Positions 1-8,715 of a stretch of 64,000 bases of DNA are shown here, piece after piece. The notes under the pieces were generated by a model that made no database searches, was not told where the DNA came from, and saw only the letters and a program-made list of their open reading frames with translations. The stretch is taken from contig NZ_JAKZKX010000004.1 of the NCBI RefSeq assembly GCF_022808715.1, forward strand, positions 1-64,000, given 5' to 3'. This stretch comes from Fundidesulfovibrio agrisoli. GTDB lineage: Bacteria; Desulfobacterota; Desulfovibrionia; Desulfovibrionales; Desulfovibrionaceae. The first letter of the stretch is position 1; each line of letters begins with the position of its first letter. The translations under genes and the position numbers were made by a program.

Positions 1-79
1 CGAACTCGGAAGTTAAGCCCTCCTTCGCCGATGATACTGCCAGGACCGCTGGTGGGAAAGTAGGTCGCTGCCAGGATCC
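1..79 (+). rRNA. rrf: 5S ribosomal RNA, 3' portion
   Basis: The window opens inside a 5S rRNA. The start CGAACTCGGAAGTTAAGCCC is the highly conserved 5S loop B/helix III segment, followed by a helix IV/V-like GC-rich stretch. Roughly the first 35-40 bases of the gene lie outside the window. The exact 3' end is estimated to within a few bases. Confidence 0.93.
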
Positions 80-90
80 TTTTCCCAAAC

Positions 91-120
91 AGAAAGGCCC
101 GTCGAAAGACGGGCCTTTCT
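91..120 (+). terminator. rRNA operon terminator
   Basis: A perfect 13-bp stem (91-103 paired with 108-120) closes a GAAA tetraloop directly after the 5S rRNA. The 3' arm ends in TTTCT. This is a typical intrinsic terminator for the rRNA operon. Confidence 0.9.
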
Positions 121-445
121 GCGTTGGAGCGGCAAAATGAAGGCGCTGGCGCGGTGAAGGCCGCAGGCGGCCGGAACGCTCATGCCGGGTGGCAATGCGG
201 CAGGGCGTCGCCTTTTCCGACCTGCGGGGGCCTTAGTTCGAGCCAACAAAAGTTGGCACCCGCCGCCGCAGGTTCGACAAGCCATTTGATTCCATCGCTA
301 CCCATTATTTTTTGTCTTTCTTGCGCTACGGCACCAATCAGAGAAGATTTTCCCGCTTTATCGCCGCCGCGATACTCCCCTTTCCCTTCCCGGGTTAGAC
401 GTCCACCATACAAACCCGCATCCGCGGTTCGACAGGAGGTGACGC
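121..445. other. intergenic leader before the transporter operon
   Basis: This stretch between the rRNA terminator and the transporter start has no convincing gene; the frames that cross it are shadows. It contains a relatively AT-rich segment (about 285-360) that probably carries the promoter of the 446-4299 unit, but no clean -35/-10 pair or Crp-type palindrome could be picked out. A strong AGGAGGTGA ribosome binding site lies at its end. Confidence 0.4.
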
Positions 446-2002
446 ATGGCCAACGGGTCCGTAGAGACCGTCAATTCGTGCAGGGGAGGGCTCGGGACCT
501 ACATATCCGAGAACCTCAGCCAGTGCGGGCAAAGCCCCCTGACCACCTGGGGCGGGTACGCCGCCGCCTGGGTCCTGTTCTTCCTCATCCAAAACGCGCT
601 GCCGCTGCCCGAGGGTCTCAAGCCCGAGGGGATGTCCGTTCTGGCCATCCTGGTCTGGGCTTCCATCATGTGGGTCACGGAGGCCATGCCGGTCGGCATC
701 ACCGGCATCTCGATCCCAACGCTGCTGGTGCTCACCAAGGCCCTGCCCTGGAACAACGGCAACCCGCCAATGGGACAGGTGTTCTCGGGCTTCACCACCC
801 ATGAGGTCTGGCTGTGCCTGTTCGCCTTCTTCGCCGGGGCCATCATCCAGCTCTTGAGGATGGACAAACGCATCGCCCTGGCCATCCTGGACAAGATCAA
901 GGCCTCCAACGTTGGCCGCATCATCTGGGGCATGTTCTGGGTGAACATCGTGCTGGCCTTCCTGATCCCGGCGGCCAACGCGCGCGCCGCCACGGTGATG
1001 CCCGTGGTCCAGGGCATCACCAACATCCTGGGCGACACCCCCCGCGAGCGCGAGGCCAAGAAGGCCATCGTGATCCAGTCCATGGTCTACGCCAGCATGA
1101 TCTCGGGCATCTTCATCCTCACCGGTCACATGCCCAACCTCATCATGACCGGCCTCTTCGAGAAGAGCGGCTTCCGCAACCTGGGCTACTTCAACTGGAT
1201 GCTCCTGCACCTGCCCTACATCGGCATGTTCGCCCTGACCCAGTGGTGGGTGCGCTTCCACTTCAAGACGGGCGGCGTGGTCATCGCTGGCGGCCATGAG
1301 GAAATCCACCGCCAGCACAAGGAACTCGGCCCCATGACCCGCTCCGAATGGGCCATGCTCGCGGTGTTCGGCCTGGTGGGCGTGCTGTTCATGACCGGCA
1401 AGGGCAGCCCCGTGGTGCTGCACGGCTACCAGTTGGGCGTGATCGGGCTGGTGGGCATCATGATCCTGTTCATCCCGGGCCTGTTCCCCTTCAAATGGAA
1501 GGCCGTGCAGGACCGCACCATCTGGGGCACTTTCCTGCTCCTCGGCGGCGCCATCACCATGACCGACGCCATGAGCAAATCCGGCCTGGCCGGATGGATG
1601 GCCGGGCACATCCACGTGATGGTGGAGGGCATGGGCTGGTGGCAGACGCTCCTGGTTATGATGCTCGGCACGCAGGTGCTGCGCATCGGCATGCTCTCCA
1701 ACGTGGCCGCCGTGGCCATGCTCGCCCCCATCGTCTTCGCCATGGCCCCCAAGGTGGGGCTCCACCCTGTGGCCTTCACGCTGCTCATCTGCAACGTGGA
1801 CACCTTCGCCTACCTGCTGCCCACGCAGATCACGGCCGCCGTCATCGCCTACGGCACCGGCACCTTCTCCACGGCGGACTACGCCAAGGCGGGCTGGGTG
1901 TGCATCCTGCTGGCCATCGCCTTCGGCATCTGCGTCATGGCCCCCTGGTACGCCCTGTTCGGGCTGCCCGTCTGGAACCCCAACGCCCCCTGGCCCTACT
2001 AG
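446..2002 (+). CDS. SLC13/DASS-family anion transporter
   Basis: A 518-residue, strongly hydrophobic membrane protein of the divalent anion:Na+ symporter family (SLC13, CitT/sodium:sulfate symporter type), with about a dozen membrane segments and typical tracts such as WVTEAMPVGITGISIP near residue 75 and a C-terminal TQITAAVIAYGTG segment. The start follows AGGAGGTGA at good spacing. It is 12 bases upstream of an AprA-like flavoprotein and evidently cotranscribed with it and a ferredoxin. Family members carry sulfate or C4/C6 di- and tricarboxylates; in sulfate reducers DASS proteins are among the known sulfate importers. The substrate cannot be told from sequence, but it is likely to be the substrate of the downstream redox pair. 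Confidence 0.88.
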   Translation: MANGSVETVNSCRGGLGTYISENLSQCGQSPLTTWGGYAAAWVLFFLIQNALPLPEGLKPEGMSVLAILVWASIMWVTEAMPVGITGISIPTLLVLTKALPWNNGNPPMGQVFSGFTTHEVWLCLFAFFAGAIIQLLRMDKRIALAILDKIKASNVGRIIWGMFWVNIVLAFLIPAANARAATVMPVVQGITNILGDTPREREAKKAIVIQSMVYASMISGIFILTGHMPNLIMTGLFEKSGFRNLGYFNWMLLHLPYIGMFALTQWWVRFHFKTGGVVIAGGHEEIHRQHKELGPMTRSEWAMLAVFGLVGVLFMTGKGSPVVLHGYQLGVIGLVGIMILFIPGLFPFKWKAVQDRTIWGTFLLLGGAITMTDAMSKSGLAGWMAGHIHVMVEGMGWWQTLLVMMLGTQVLRIGMLSNVAAVAMLAPIVFAMAPKVGLHPVAFTLLICNVDTFAYLLPTQITAAVIAYGTGTFSTADYAKAGWVCILLAIAFGICVMAPWYALFGLPVWNPNAPWPY

Positions 2003-2014
2003 GAGGACCCACAC

Positions 2015-3772
2015 ATGCCACGCATGGTACAAAATCCCACCAACCTGGACGCCGTCGAAACCGTCCGGGTGGACTGCGACATCCTCATCATCGGCGGCGG
2101 CAACGCCGGGTGTTTCTCCGCCGTGGAGGCCGCCAAGATCGACCCCTCGCTCAAGGTTGTCATCATGGAGAAGGCCCAAATCATGCGCTCCGGCGCGTGC
2201 TCGGCGGGCATGGACGCCATCAACACCTACATCCCCGAAGGCAAGACCCCGGAGGACCTGGTGCGCTGGTGCCGCTCCCAGGTCGGGGGCGGCCCCATCC
2301 GGGAGGACCTGGCCCTCTCCAACGCCCGCGAGCTCAACGAGTCCGTTGACGACCTGGAGCGCTGGGGCCTGCCCATCCTGCGCGACGCCGAAGGCAAGAT
2401 CCGCTACCGGGGCGGCTGGGACATCTCCATCCACGGCGAGCAGCTCAAGCCCATCATGGCCGAGAAGGCCATCGAGGCCGGAGCCGAGATCTACAACCGC
2501 GTGGCCTGCACCCAGCTGCTCATGGACGGCGGGCGCTGCGTTGGCGCGCTGGGCTTCGGCGTGCGCGACGGCAAGTTCTACGTGTTCAACGCCAAGGCCA
2601 CCATCAACGCCACGGGCGGCGCCGCCGGGCTCTACAAGAGCTACACCGCCGACGCCACGGACAGCCACCACCAGATCTGGATGTGCCCCTACTGCGTGGG
2701 CACCGGCTACGCCGTGGGCATCCGCCAGGGCGCGGAGATGACCTCCATGGAGCAGCGCTGGGTCGCCACGCGCACCAAGGACTTCTGCGGCCCCGTGGAC
2801 ACCATCTCCGTGGGCTACAAGGCCCCCATCATCAACGCCAAGGGCGAGCGCATCATGAAGCAGCGCTACGCCCACCTGGGCGCGGACAAGGCCCCGCGCT
2901 ACATCCGCGCCAACGCCCCCATGGAGGAGTGGCTGGCCGGGCGCGGCCCCACCTACTGCGACACGCGCGGCATGGCCCCCGAGTTGGCCCAGCAGATGAT
3001 GACCGACTACCTCAACGAGCGCCCCAGCTTCGTGCTCTTCCTGGCCAGCCGCGGCCAGGACCCCGTGAAGGAGCCCATCGAGATCTACGGCTCCGACCCC
3101 TACATCGTGGGCGGGCACACCCAGTCCGGCTTCTGGGTGGACATGGAGCGCATGACCACCATCCCCGGCCTGTTCGCCGCGGGCGAGACCGCCGGGGGCA
3201 ACCCCAACAAGTTCGTGGGCGGCTGCGCGGCCGAGGGCAAGCTGGCCCTGCGCGGTGCGGCGGCCTACATCAAGGGGCTCGAGCTGCCCGAGCCCGACTC
3301 CGCGCAGATCGAGGCCGAGAAGGCCCGCGTGTTCGGGCCGCTGCTGCACGGCGAAGGCTTCGACGGCCTGCGCGCCCTGGAGATGGAGGAGCGGTTGCAG
3401 CGGCTCATGGACGAGTACGCGGGCGGCACCAGCCAGTTCTACCGCACCAATGAGGAGCGGCTGGACTATGCGCTCAAGCACCTGGTCATGCTTCGAGAGC
3501 AGACGAAATACCTGGCGGCCACGGACCTGCACGACCTTATGAGCGTGCACGAGGTCATCGACCGTATCGACGTGGCCGAGGTGCTCTGCCACCACCTGAA
3601 GTTCCGCAAGGAGACCCGCTGGCAGGGCTGGCAGACCCGCGCCGACTACCCGGAGGTGGACCCCGCCTACGATTGCCACGTGGAGAGCCGCAGGAACATG
3701 GCCACGGGCGAGATAGAGACCTTCACCCGGCCCTACGAGCAGCTGGTGCCCGGCGACCGCTACAAGCCGTAG
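2015..3772 (+). CDS. AprA-like FAD oxidoreductase (paralogue of APS reductase alpha subunit)
   Basis: 585 residues, from the fumarate reductase/L-aspartate oxidase/AprA flavoprotein superfamily. A dinucleotide-binding GGGNAG lies at residues 27-32. The order of motifs follows AprA rather than succinate dehydrogenase: INTYIPEG after the FAD segment, NESVDDLERWGLPI, then MEQRWVATRTKDFCGPV, and IVGGHTQSGFW with His368 where AprA carries its active-site histidine. The C terminus (TRPYEQLVPGD) also resembles the AprA end. It is about 75 residues shorter than typical AprA (about 660). A strong AGGAGG precedes the ATG. The AprB-like ferredoxin follows after a palindrome-rich gap. It could reduce or oxidise an organic acid or a sulfur compound brought in by the neighbouring transporter; calling it a true APS reductase is not justified. 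Confidence 0.85.
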   Translation: MPRMVQNPTNLDAVETVRVDCDILIIGGGNAGCFSAVEAAKIDPSLKVVIMEKAQIMRSGACSAGMDAINTYIPEGKTPEDLVRWCRSQVGGGPIREDLALSNARELNESVDDLERWGLPILRDAEGKIRYRGGWDISIHGEQLKPIMAEKAIEAGAEIYNRVACTQLLMDGGRCVGALGFGVRDGKFYVFNAKATINATGGAAGLYKSYTADATDSHHQIWMCPYCVGTGYAVGIRQGAEMTSMEQRWVATRTKDFCGPVDTISVGYKAPIINAKGERIMKQRYAHLGADKAPRYIRANAPMEEWLAGRGPTYCDTRGMAPELAQQMMTDYLNERPSFVLFLASRGQDPVKEPIEIYGSDPYIVGGHTQSGFWVDMERMTTIPGLFAAGETAGGNPNKFVGGCAAEGKLALRGAAAYIKGLELPEPDSAQIEAEKARVFGPLLHGEGFDGLRALEMEERLQRLMDEYAGGTSQFYRTNEERLDYALKHLVMLREQTKYLAATDLHDLMSVHEVIDRIDVAEVLCHHLKFRKETRWQGWQTRADYPEVDPAYDCHVESRRNMATGEIETFTRPYEQLVPGDRYKP

Positions 3773-3782
3773 GAAGAGGAGA

Positions 3783-3957
3783 GCGGGGGCCAGCCCCCGC
3801 ACCCCCGCCAGGGGGATGATCCCCCTGGACCCCGCAACAGGGGGCAATGCCACCCGGCGGTTCAGCGGGAGAACCGCGAGCCCAACCAACCGCCGGGGTC
3901 TAGGGGGAGGCACTCCCCCCAGCGGGGCATGGGGCGGAGCCCCATCTAGAAACTATC
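3783..3957. repeat. cluster of GC-rich palindromes between the flavoprotein and ferredoxin genes
   Basis: Several short perfect palindromes follow one another: 3783-3790 with 3793-3800, 3808-3815 with 3821-3828, and a later ATGGGGCGGAGCCCCAT. They are intergenic, lack T tracts, and resemble REP-type elements frequent in Desulfovibrio genomes. They may set the relative mRNA levels of the two redox genes; this is inference. Confidence 0.6.
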
Positions 3958-3969
3958 AAGGAGGACGCC

Positions 3970-4299
3970 ATGCCGCCTATTGTCGATCCCAAGAAGTGCA
4001 ACGGCTGCGAAGGCCGCGAGGAATCTTTCTGCGAGGAGGCCTGCCCGGGCGACCTGATGTACGTCGGGGCGGACGGCAAATCCCATTGCCACGCCAGCCG
4101 CGACTGCTGGGACTGCATGTCCTGCGTGAAGATGTGCCCGCGAAACGCCATCGAAACGCGCATCCCCTACCAGCTGGGCTACCACAAGGCCACGCTGAAA
4201 CCCATCATGGGCAAGAACAGCATCACCTGGAAGTGCACGGACATCCACGGCCAGACCGTGACCTACAAGTACCGCAACCGCCTGGACATCGAGGACTGA
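3970..4299 (+). CDS. AprB-like 2x[4Fe-4S] ferredoxin
   Basis: A 109-residue iron-sulfur protein. Cluster 1 is C10-x2-C13-x7-C21-x3-C25 and cluster 2 is C46-x2-C49-x2-C52-x3-C56, the same unusual spacing as the AprB subunit of APS reductase. The context VDPKKCNGC and CWDCMSCVKMCP is also AprB-like. A beta-rich tail of about 45 residues follows, shorter than the AprB tail that wraps round AprA. It starts behind AAGGAGG and ends the transporter/flavoprotein unit. Expected role: electron-transfer partner of the 2015 flavoprotein in a cytoplasmic heterodimer. Confidence 0.86.
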   Translation: MPPIVDPKKCNGCEGREESFCEEACPGDLMYVGADGKSHCHASRDCWDCMSCVKMCPRNAIETRIPYQLGYHKATLKPIMGKNSITWKCTDIHGQTVTYKYRNRLDIED

Positions 4300-4305
4300 G
4301 AACGG

Positions 4306-4331
4306 AAGGGGCCGCCTGCGGGCGGCCCCTT
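4306..4331 (+). terminator. terminator after the AprB-like gene
   Basis: A perfect 11-bp stem (4306-4316 with 4321-4331) with a TGCG loop sits 7 bases after the stop codon. The T run is only two bases, so termination may be partial. Confidence 0.6.
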
Positions 4332-4363
4332 GACCTCCGCAGCGGCGGGACTATGCTTGGCGT

Positions 4364-5071
4364 ATGCCCCCCGACACTCCCCATATGGACTGGCACCTGA
4401 TAAAAGGCGGCTTCTTCGACGGCCTGGAGCGCGAGTTCGAGGCCTTCAGGGCCTTGGCCGCCACGCGGCGCGTGAAGAAGAACGACATCATCTTCTTCGA
4501 GAACGACCGCTGCACCCGCTGCTACTACCTGGACCAGGGCTCGGTGAAGATCTTCCGCATCTCCCTGCACGGCAAGGAGCCCACCTTCTTCATCCGTTCC
4601 CCGGGCGAGATGTTCGGCCTGGCCGAGATCGTGGGCGGGGAGACGCGCAAGTGCTCGGCCCAGGCCATCTCCGACGGCGTGATTCTTGAGATCGGCCGCA
4701 AGGAGTTCCTGGACCTGATGCTCGAGCACCCGTTGCTGGCCCGGCGCGCCATCGAGGTGCTGGGGCGGCGTATCCGCTACCTCACGGGGCAGCTGGAAAA
4801 CCTGATGACCTGCGGCGTGGCCACCCGCCTGCTCAAGCTGCTGGTCTGCCTCTCCCACGACGAGATCGCCCAGGCCAAGGGCGGCCCCGTCGATGTGCCA
4901 GCCAAGCTCACCCAGGGGCAGATGGCCTCCATGACCGGCTCCTGCCAGCAGACCGTCAGCGAAACCCTCGCCTCTTTCGAGGAGCGCGGGCTCATCAAGG
5001 TCACGCGCCGCAGCATCACCCTCCTGGACCCCTCCGCCATCCTGGAGGAGCTCTCCCGCATGGAGAACTGA
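4364..5071 (+). CDS. Crp/Fnr-family transcriptional regulator
   Basis: 235 residues. An N-terminal cyclic-nucleotide-binding-type beta roll (about 20-135, with SPGEMFGLAEIVGGE) is followed by a dimerisation helix and a Crp-type winged helix (about 160-225, TQGQMASMTGSCQQTVSETLA recognition helix region). There is no FNR-type four-cysteine set, although a CxxC pair occurs near residue 48. No clear ribosome binding site is seen, and ATG 4385 is a possible alternative start. It lies directly downstream of the transporter/AprAB-like unit in the same direction and is a candidate regulator of it. The effector is unknown. Confidence 0.85.
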   Translation: MPPDTPHMDWHLIKGGFFDGLEREFEAFRALAATRRVKKNDIIFFENDRCTRCYYLDQGSVKIFRISLHGKEPTFFIRSPGEMFGLAEIVGGETRKCSAQAISDGVILEIGRKEFLDLMLEHPLLARRAIEVLGRRIRYLTGQLENLMTCGVATRLLKLLVCLSHDEIAQAKGGPVDVPAKLTQGQMASMTGSCQQTVSETLASFEERGLIKVTRRSITLLDPSAILEELSRMEN

Positions 5072-5204
5072 ACCCCGCAAGCCGCTTCCGCCCGTTTCAG
5101 CTTCCTTCCCCTCGGGATCGAGACTTTTGCTTGCGCCCTGCCGCCGCGATGCTAGAAGCGGTATAGGTGTCAGGTCATCTTTCCAACAAATGGGGGAAAT
5201 ACCT

Positions 5205-5633
5205 ATGAGCCAGAAGATGAAGGTGCTGTTCCTGTGCACCGGCAATTCCTGCCGGAGCCAGATGGCGGAAGGTTTCGCGCGGGCCTTGCGCGGCGAAGAG
5301 ATCGAGCCCTGGTCCGCCGGGATCATGAAGCATGGAATGAACCCCAGGGCCGTCGCGGCCATGGCCGAGGCCGGGGTGGACATCTCCGGCCAGGCCTCCA
5401 AGACCGTGGAGGAGCTGCCCGTGAAGGAGTTCGATTTCGTGGTCACCCTGTGCGACCACGCCAAGGAGAACTGCCCCATCCTGCCCGGTGCGGGCAGGAT
5501 CATGCACGCCCAGTTCGACGACCCGCCCTCCCTGGCCGCCGGGGCCTCCTCCGAGGAGGAGGTCATGGGCCACTACCGCCGCGTGCGCGACGAGATCAAG
5601 GAGTTCATCCTGAACTTCCCGCCCGCTGGTTGA
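5205..5633 (+). CDS. arsC: arsenate reductase, thioredoxin-coupled type
   Basis: 142 residues of the low-molecular-weight tyrosine phosphatase fold. The P-loop CTGNSCR has Cys11 and Arg17 (CX5R). The redox pair Cys83 and Cys90 in TLCDHAKENCP has the C-x6-C spacing of the Cys82/Cys89 shuttle of the Staphylococcus pI258 ArsC, which favours arsenate reduction over phosphatase activity. ATG 5205 is chosen because GGGGGAAAT precedes it and homology begins there; an upstream in-frame ATG at 5127 would add an unrelated stretch. No arsB or arsR lies beside it. Confidence 0.9.
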   Translation: MSQKMKVLFLCTGNSCRSQMAEGFARALRGEEIEPWSAGIMKHGMNPRAVAAMAEAGVDISGQASKTVEELPVKEFDFVVTLCDHAKENCPILPGAGRIMHAQFDDPPSLAAGASSEEEVMGHYRRVRDEIKEFILNFPPAG

Positions 5634-5655
5634 ACCAGGCACGGCCAGCCGTTTG

Positions 5656-5681
5656 AAAAGCCCCCGCCTCGGGGGCTTTTT
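5656..5681 (+). terminator. terminator after arsC
   Basis: An A-rich flank, a stem AAGCCCCCG/CGGGGGCTT with a short loop, and a run of five T make a classical intrinsic terminator about 25 bases after the arsC stop. Confidence 0.85.
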
Positions 5682-5800
5682 CGTTCGGGGCAAGCGGGCC
5701 GGCGGCCCACCCCGGCCAGGAGGCCGGGAAAGCCTTGGCGCCGCGTCTTGCCCTGGGCGGTCAACTCCCGTAACAGCCCGGGAATGAGGCTCTTCCGGTC

Positions 5801-7795
5801 ATGAGCACGCGCCCCCGCGCTTCGTCGCCCCGGGCGACCCTCGCCTGCGCCCTGCTGTGCGCCCTGCTGTGCTGCGGCTGCGTGGGGGGGGAGGCCCCGC
5901 CCAGAGCCAGCCAGGGCGTGCTGGATCTCTCGGGCCGGGGGCTGGTCGACGGTGAACCGCTCCGCCTGGACGGCGAGTGGGAGCTCTACTGGAACCAGCT
6001 GCTCACGCCGGGCGATTTCCGCGAGCGCCCCGCAGGCGCGGCCGCGCCCGCCCTCACGGGCTACCTGGAGCTGCCCTCGGCCTGGCACTCGTTCGAGCTG
6101 GACGGCAAGCCCCTGCCGTCGGCGGGCTGCGCCACCCTGCGCCTGGTCGTCCAATCCGGCGCGGCGGGGCGTGAGTTGGCCGTGCGCCTGGCCTCGGTCA
6201 ATTCGGCGTTCTCCCTGTGGGTCAACGGCCGCCTGTGCGCGCAAAGCGGCGTGGTGGGCCGCAGTGCGGAGGCGGAAGTGGCCACCCCCTCCGTGCTCCT
6301 GGCCCCCCTTCCGGCGGAGGGCGGGCCGTTGGAGCTTGTGCTGCAGGTCTCCAACCACAGCTACCGCGAGGCCGGGGTGCTGGCCCCCGTCAGGGTCGGG
6401 CAGCGCGCGGCCATGGAGGCGGCTCAGACCAGGCAGTGGTGCGTGGCCCTGTTCTTCGTGGGCAGCCTGCTGGTGATGGGCGTCTACCATCTGGCGCTGT
6501 TCTGGTTCCGCCGCTCCAACCGCTCGCCCCTGTACTTCGGCTGCTACTGCCTGGCCTGGATGGTCAACTACGCCCAGTCTGACTCCAGCGGCTGGGTGGC
6601 CCGCCTGTTCCTGCCGGGCGTTTCCGCCACCTTGATGGACAGAATCTCCGTGATCGGCTTCATCGTCTCCGTGCCCATCGGCTTCACCTTCTTCCGCACC
6701 CTGTACCCTCGGGAGTTCCCGCGCCTGCCGCAACTGGCCAGCATCGCCCTGGCGGCCGTGTTCGCCCTGGCCACCGCCGCGCTGCCCATGATGGCCGCAA
6801 GCGCCGTGCTGCCGGCGTACTACTACGTGTCCATAGGGCTGATCCTCTATTGCCTCGGCAGGCTGTTCGCGGCCTGGCGCAGGGAGCGGGAGGGCGCGGC
6901 GTTCATTCTGGGGGGCTTTGTGGTGCTCGGTGCGGTGGGCATCAACGACATGCTCACGGACATGGGGCTCATCCGCAGCGTCTACCTGATCCCGGTGGGG
7001 ATGTTCGTGTTCATCCTGTTCCAGGCCTTCGCCTTGTCGCTGCGGTTTTCGCGGGCTTTCGCCTCGGTGGAGAAACTCTCGGTGGAGCTTGAGCGCAAGA
7101 ACGCCGCCGTGGAGCGGGAGATGGCCGAGCGCACCCGCCTGGAGCGGCGCATCGTGGACATCAGCGAGGAGGAGCGCAGGCGCCTCAGCCACGACCTGCA
7201 CGACGGACTCTGCCAGCAGCTCACCGGGGCCAGGCTGCGCTGCGAGGTGCTCACGCGCAAGACCCCGGAGGGCGACGCCGCCATCCCGGAGCTCAGGCAG
7301 TTGGCCGGACTGCTTGAAGAATCCGTGAACCAGGCCTACGATCTCTCCAGCGGGCTGTGGCCCGTGGAGCACGGCCCAGGGTGCTCCGGCCCCTCCCTGG
7401 AGGAGCTGGTGCGCCGCGCGGCCGACTCCAGCGGCATCGCCATCGAGTTCAGCCAGCAACGCGGCTGCGAGGGGGGATGCCGCGAGGGGCTGGTCACCCA
7501 GCTCTACCGCATCGGGCAGGAGGCCATGGCCAACGCCGTGAAGCACGCCCGGCCCGGGCGCATTCAGGTCGATTTCACCTGCCGGAAGGGCGGCAGCGTC
7601 ACCCTGGCCGTGCGCGACGACGGCATCGGCAGGCAGGCGGCCGCACGCGGCCAGGGCGGGCTGGGCATGGGCATCATGGCCCACAGGGCCCGGATCATCG
7701 GGGCGGAACTGACCATCGAGGACGCCCCCGGCGGGGGCACCCTGGTCCGCTGCACGGCCCCGTGCAGGGCGGCCGAAGCCGGGACCGGGGAATGA
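5801..7795 (+). CDS. 7TMR-DISM sensor histidine kinase (NarL type)
   Basis: 664 residues. A signal or lipoprotein-like N terminus (LLCALLCCGC) precedes an extracytoplasmic beta-sandwich sensor of the 7TMR-DISMED2 kind (about 40-195), seven membrane helices (about 205-405), a short coiled coil, and a HisKA_3 dimerisation domain with the phospho-acceptor in SHDLHDGLCQQ (His near 467). The ATPase domain carries LYRIGQEAMANAVKHA, DDGIGR and GMGIM boxes. DISM sensors are thought to bind carbohydrates or other small ligands. The cognate regulator starts 34 bases downstream. Confidence 0.9.
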   Translation: MSTRPRASSPRATLACALLCALLCCGCVGGEAPPRASQGVLDLSGRGLVDGEPLRLDGEWELYWNQLLTPGDFRERPAGAAAPALTGYLELPSAWHSFELDGKPLPSAGCATLRLVVQSGAAGRELAVRLASVNSAFSLWVNGRLCAQSGVVGRSAEAEVATPSVLLAPLPAEGGPLELVLQVSNHSYREAGVLAPVRVGQRAAMEAAQTRQWCVALFFVGSLLVMGVYHLALFWFRRSNRSPLYFGCYCLAWMVNYAQSDSSGWVARLFLPGVSATLMDRISVIGFIVSVPIGFTFFRTLYPREFPRLPQLASIALAAVFALATAALPMMAASAVLPAYYYVSIGLILYCLGRLFAAWRREREGAAFILGGFVVLGAVGINDMLTDMGLIRSVYLIPVGMFVFILFQAFALSLRFSRAFASVEKLSVELERKNAAVEREMAERTRLERRIVDISEEERRRLSHDLHDGLCQQLTGARLRCEVLTRKTPEGDAAIPELRQLAGLLEESVNQAYDLSSGLWPVEHGPGCSGPSLEELVRRAADSSGIAIEFSQQRGCEGGCREGLVTQLYRIGQEAMANAVKHARPGRIQVDFTCRKGGSVTLAVRDDGIGRQAAARGQGGLGMGIMAHRARIIGAELTIEDAPGGGTLVRCTAPCRAAEAGTGE

Positions 7796-7829
7796 GCACC
7801 CCGGAGCACGTTCAAGAGGGAGCGCAGAC

Positions 7830-8498
7830 GTGGAGATGAAAGCGGCCATGCGGGTCTTCCTGGTGGACGACCACCCCGCGGTGCGCCAGGGCCTGGCCCT
7901 GCTGCTGGGGCAGGCGCGGCACGCTGTCTGCGGCGAAGCCGGCGGACGCGCCGAGTATCTGGAGCGCATCGGGGAGTCAGGGGCGCAGGTGGCGCTGGTG
8001 GACCTCTCCCTGGGCGAGGAGAGCGGGCTGGCACTGCTGGAGGACCTGCGGCGGCGCGGCATCCCGGCACTGATCTACTCCATGCACGAGGACGCGGAGA
8101 CCATCGAGCGGGCCTTCGCGGCCGGGGCGGGCGGCTACGTCACCAAGCGCGAGGTGTCGGGCGTGCTGCTGGACGCCCTGGCCGAAGTGGCGGCCGGGCG
8201 GCGCTACGTGAGCCCCCGCGCGGGCAGGAGCCTGGTGGAGCGGGTGGCCCCCGGCGGGGACGTCCGTGGCGCGGCCCAGGGCGGGTCCCAAAGTGTGGCC
8301 CAGAGTCTGGACGGACTCTCGGAGCGCGAGGGCCAGATCCTCGAACTGCTCGGCAGGGGCGAATCCACCCCCGACATCGCGGCCGCGCTCTCCATCAGCG
8401 CCCGCACCGTGGAGTCCTATTGCGCGCGCATCATGGATAAGCTCGGGCTGGGCGGCATGAAGGCCTTGAAGAAGCACGCCATCCAACGGACGAAATGA
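7830..8498 (+). CDS. NarL/LuxR-family response regulator
   Basis: 222 residues. A receiver domain with DD at 13-14 and phospho-acceptor Asp58 (VALVDLSLG) is joined to a LuxR-type helix-turn-helix (about 160-215, LSEREGQILELL and TPDIAAALSISARTVESY). The start is taken as GTG 7830 behind GAGGG; ATG 7836 or 7848 are alternatives. It forms a two-component pair with the kinase immediately upstream. Targets are unknown, but the two small secreted proteins downstream are candidates. Confidence 0.9.
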   Translation: MEMKAAMRVFLVDDHPAVRQGLALLLGQARHAVCGEAGGRAEYLERIGESGAQVALVDLSLGEESGLALLEDLRRRGIPALIYSMHEDAETIERAFAAGAGGYVTKREVSGVLLDALAEVAAGRRYVSPRAGRSLVERVAPGGDVRGAAQGGSQSVAQSLDGLSEREGQILELLGRGESTPDIAAALSISARTVESYCARIMDKLGLGGMKALKKHAIQRTK

Positions 8499-8715
8499 CA
8501 CTCCCCACCAGTTGAATCGCGCCGGCCCGACCGGCGTTCCGCATCGCCGTGCCGGGGAATACCCCTACGCGGTTCAGTGAATCCCCCCACATACGCGCCC
8601 CACGATTGGCGGTATAGCCCCCCGAGCCCGGGCGTTTCCGGAGCGGCGGGGGCTTGCACTCCTCTGCGTCCGAAAACCGGCGGGTCTGTTCGAAACCGCA
8701 ACATCCGGAGGTTCC

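Noticed and set aside
395-3913. A 1172-residue minus-strand reading frame spanning the transporter and flavoprotein genes
   Set aside because: It is antisense to two genes with clear family motifs and its product is low-complexity His/Gly/Ala/Val, a shadow of G/C-biased third positions.
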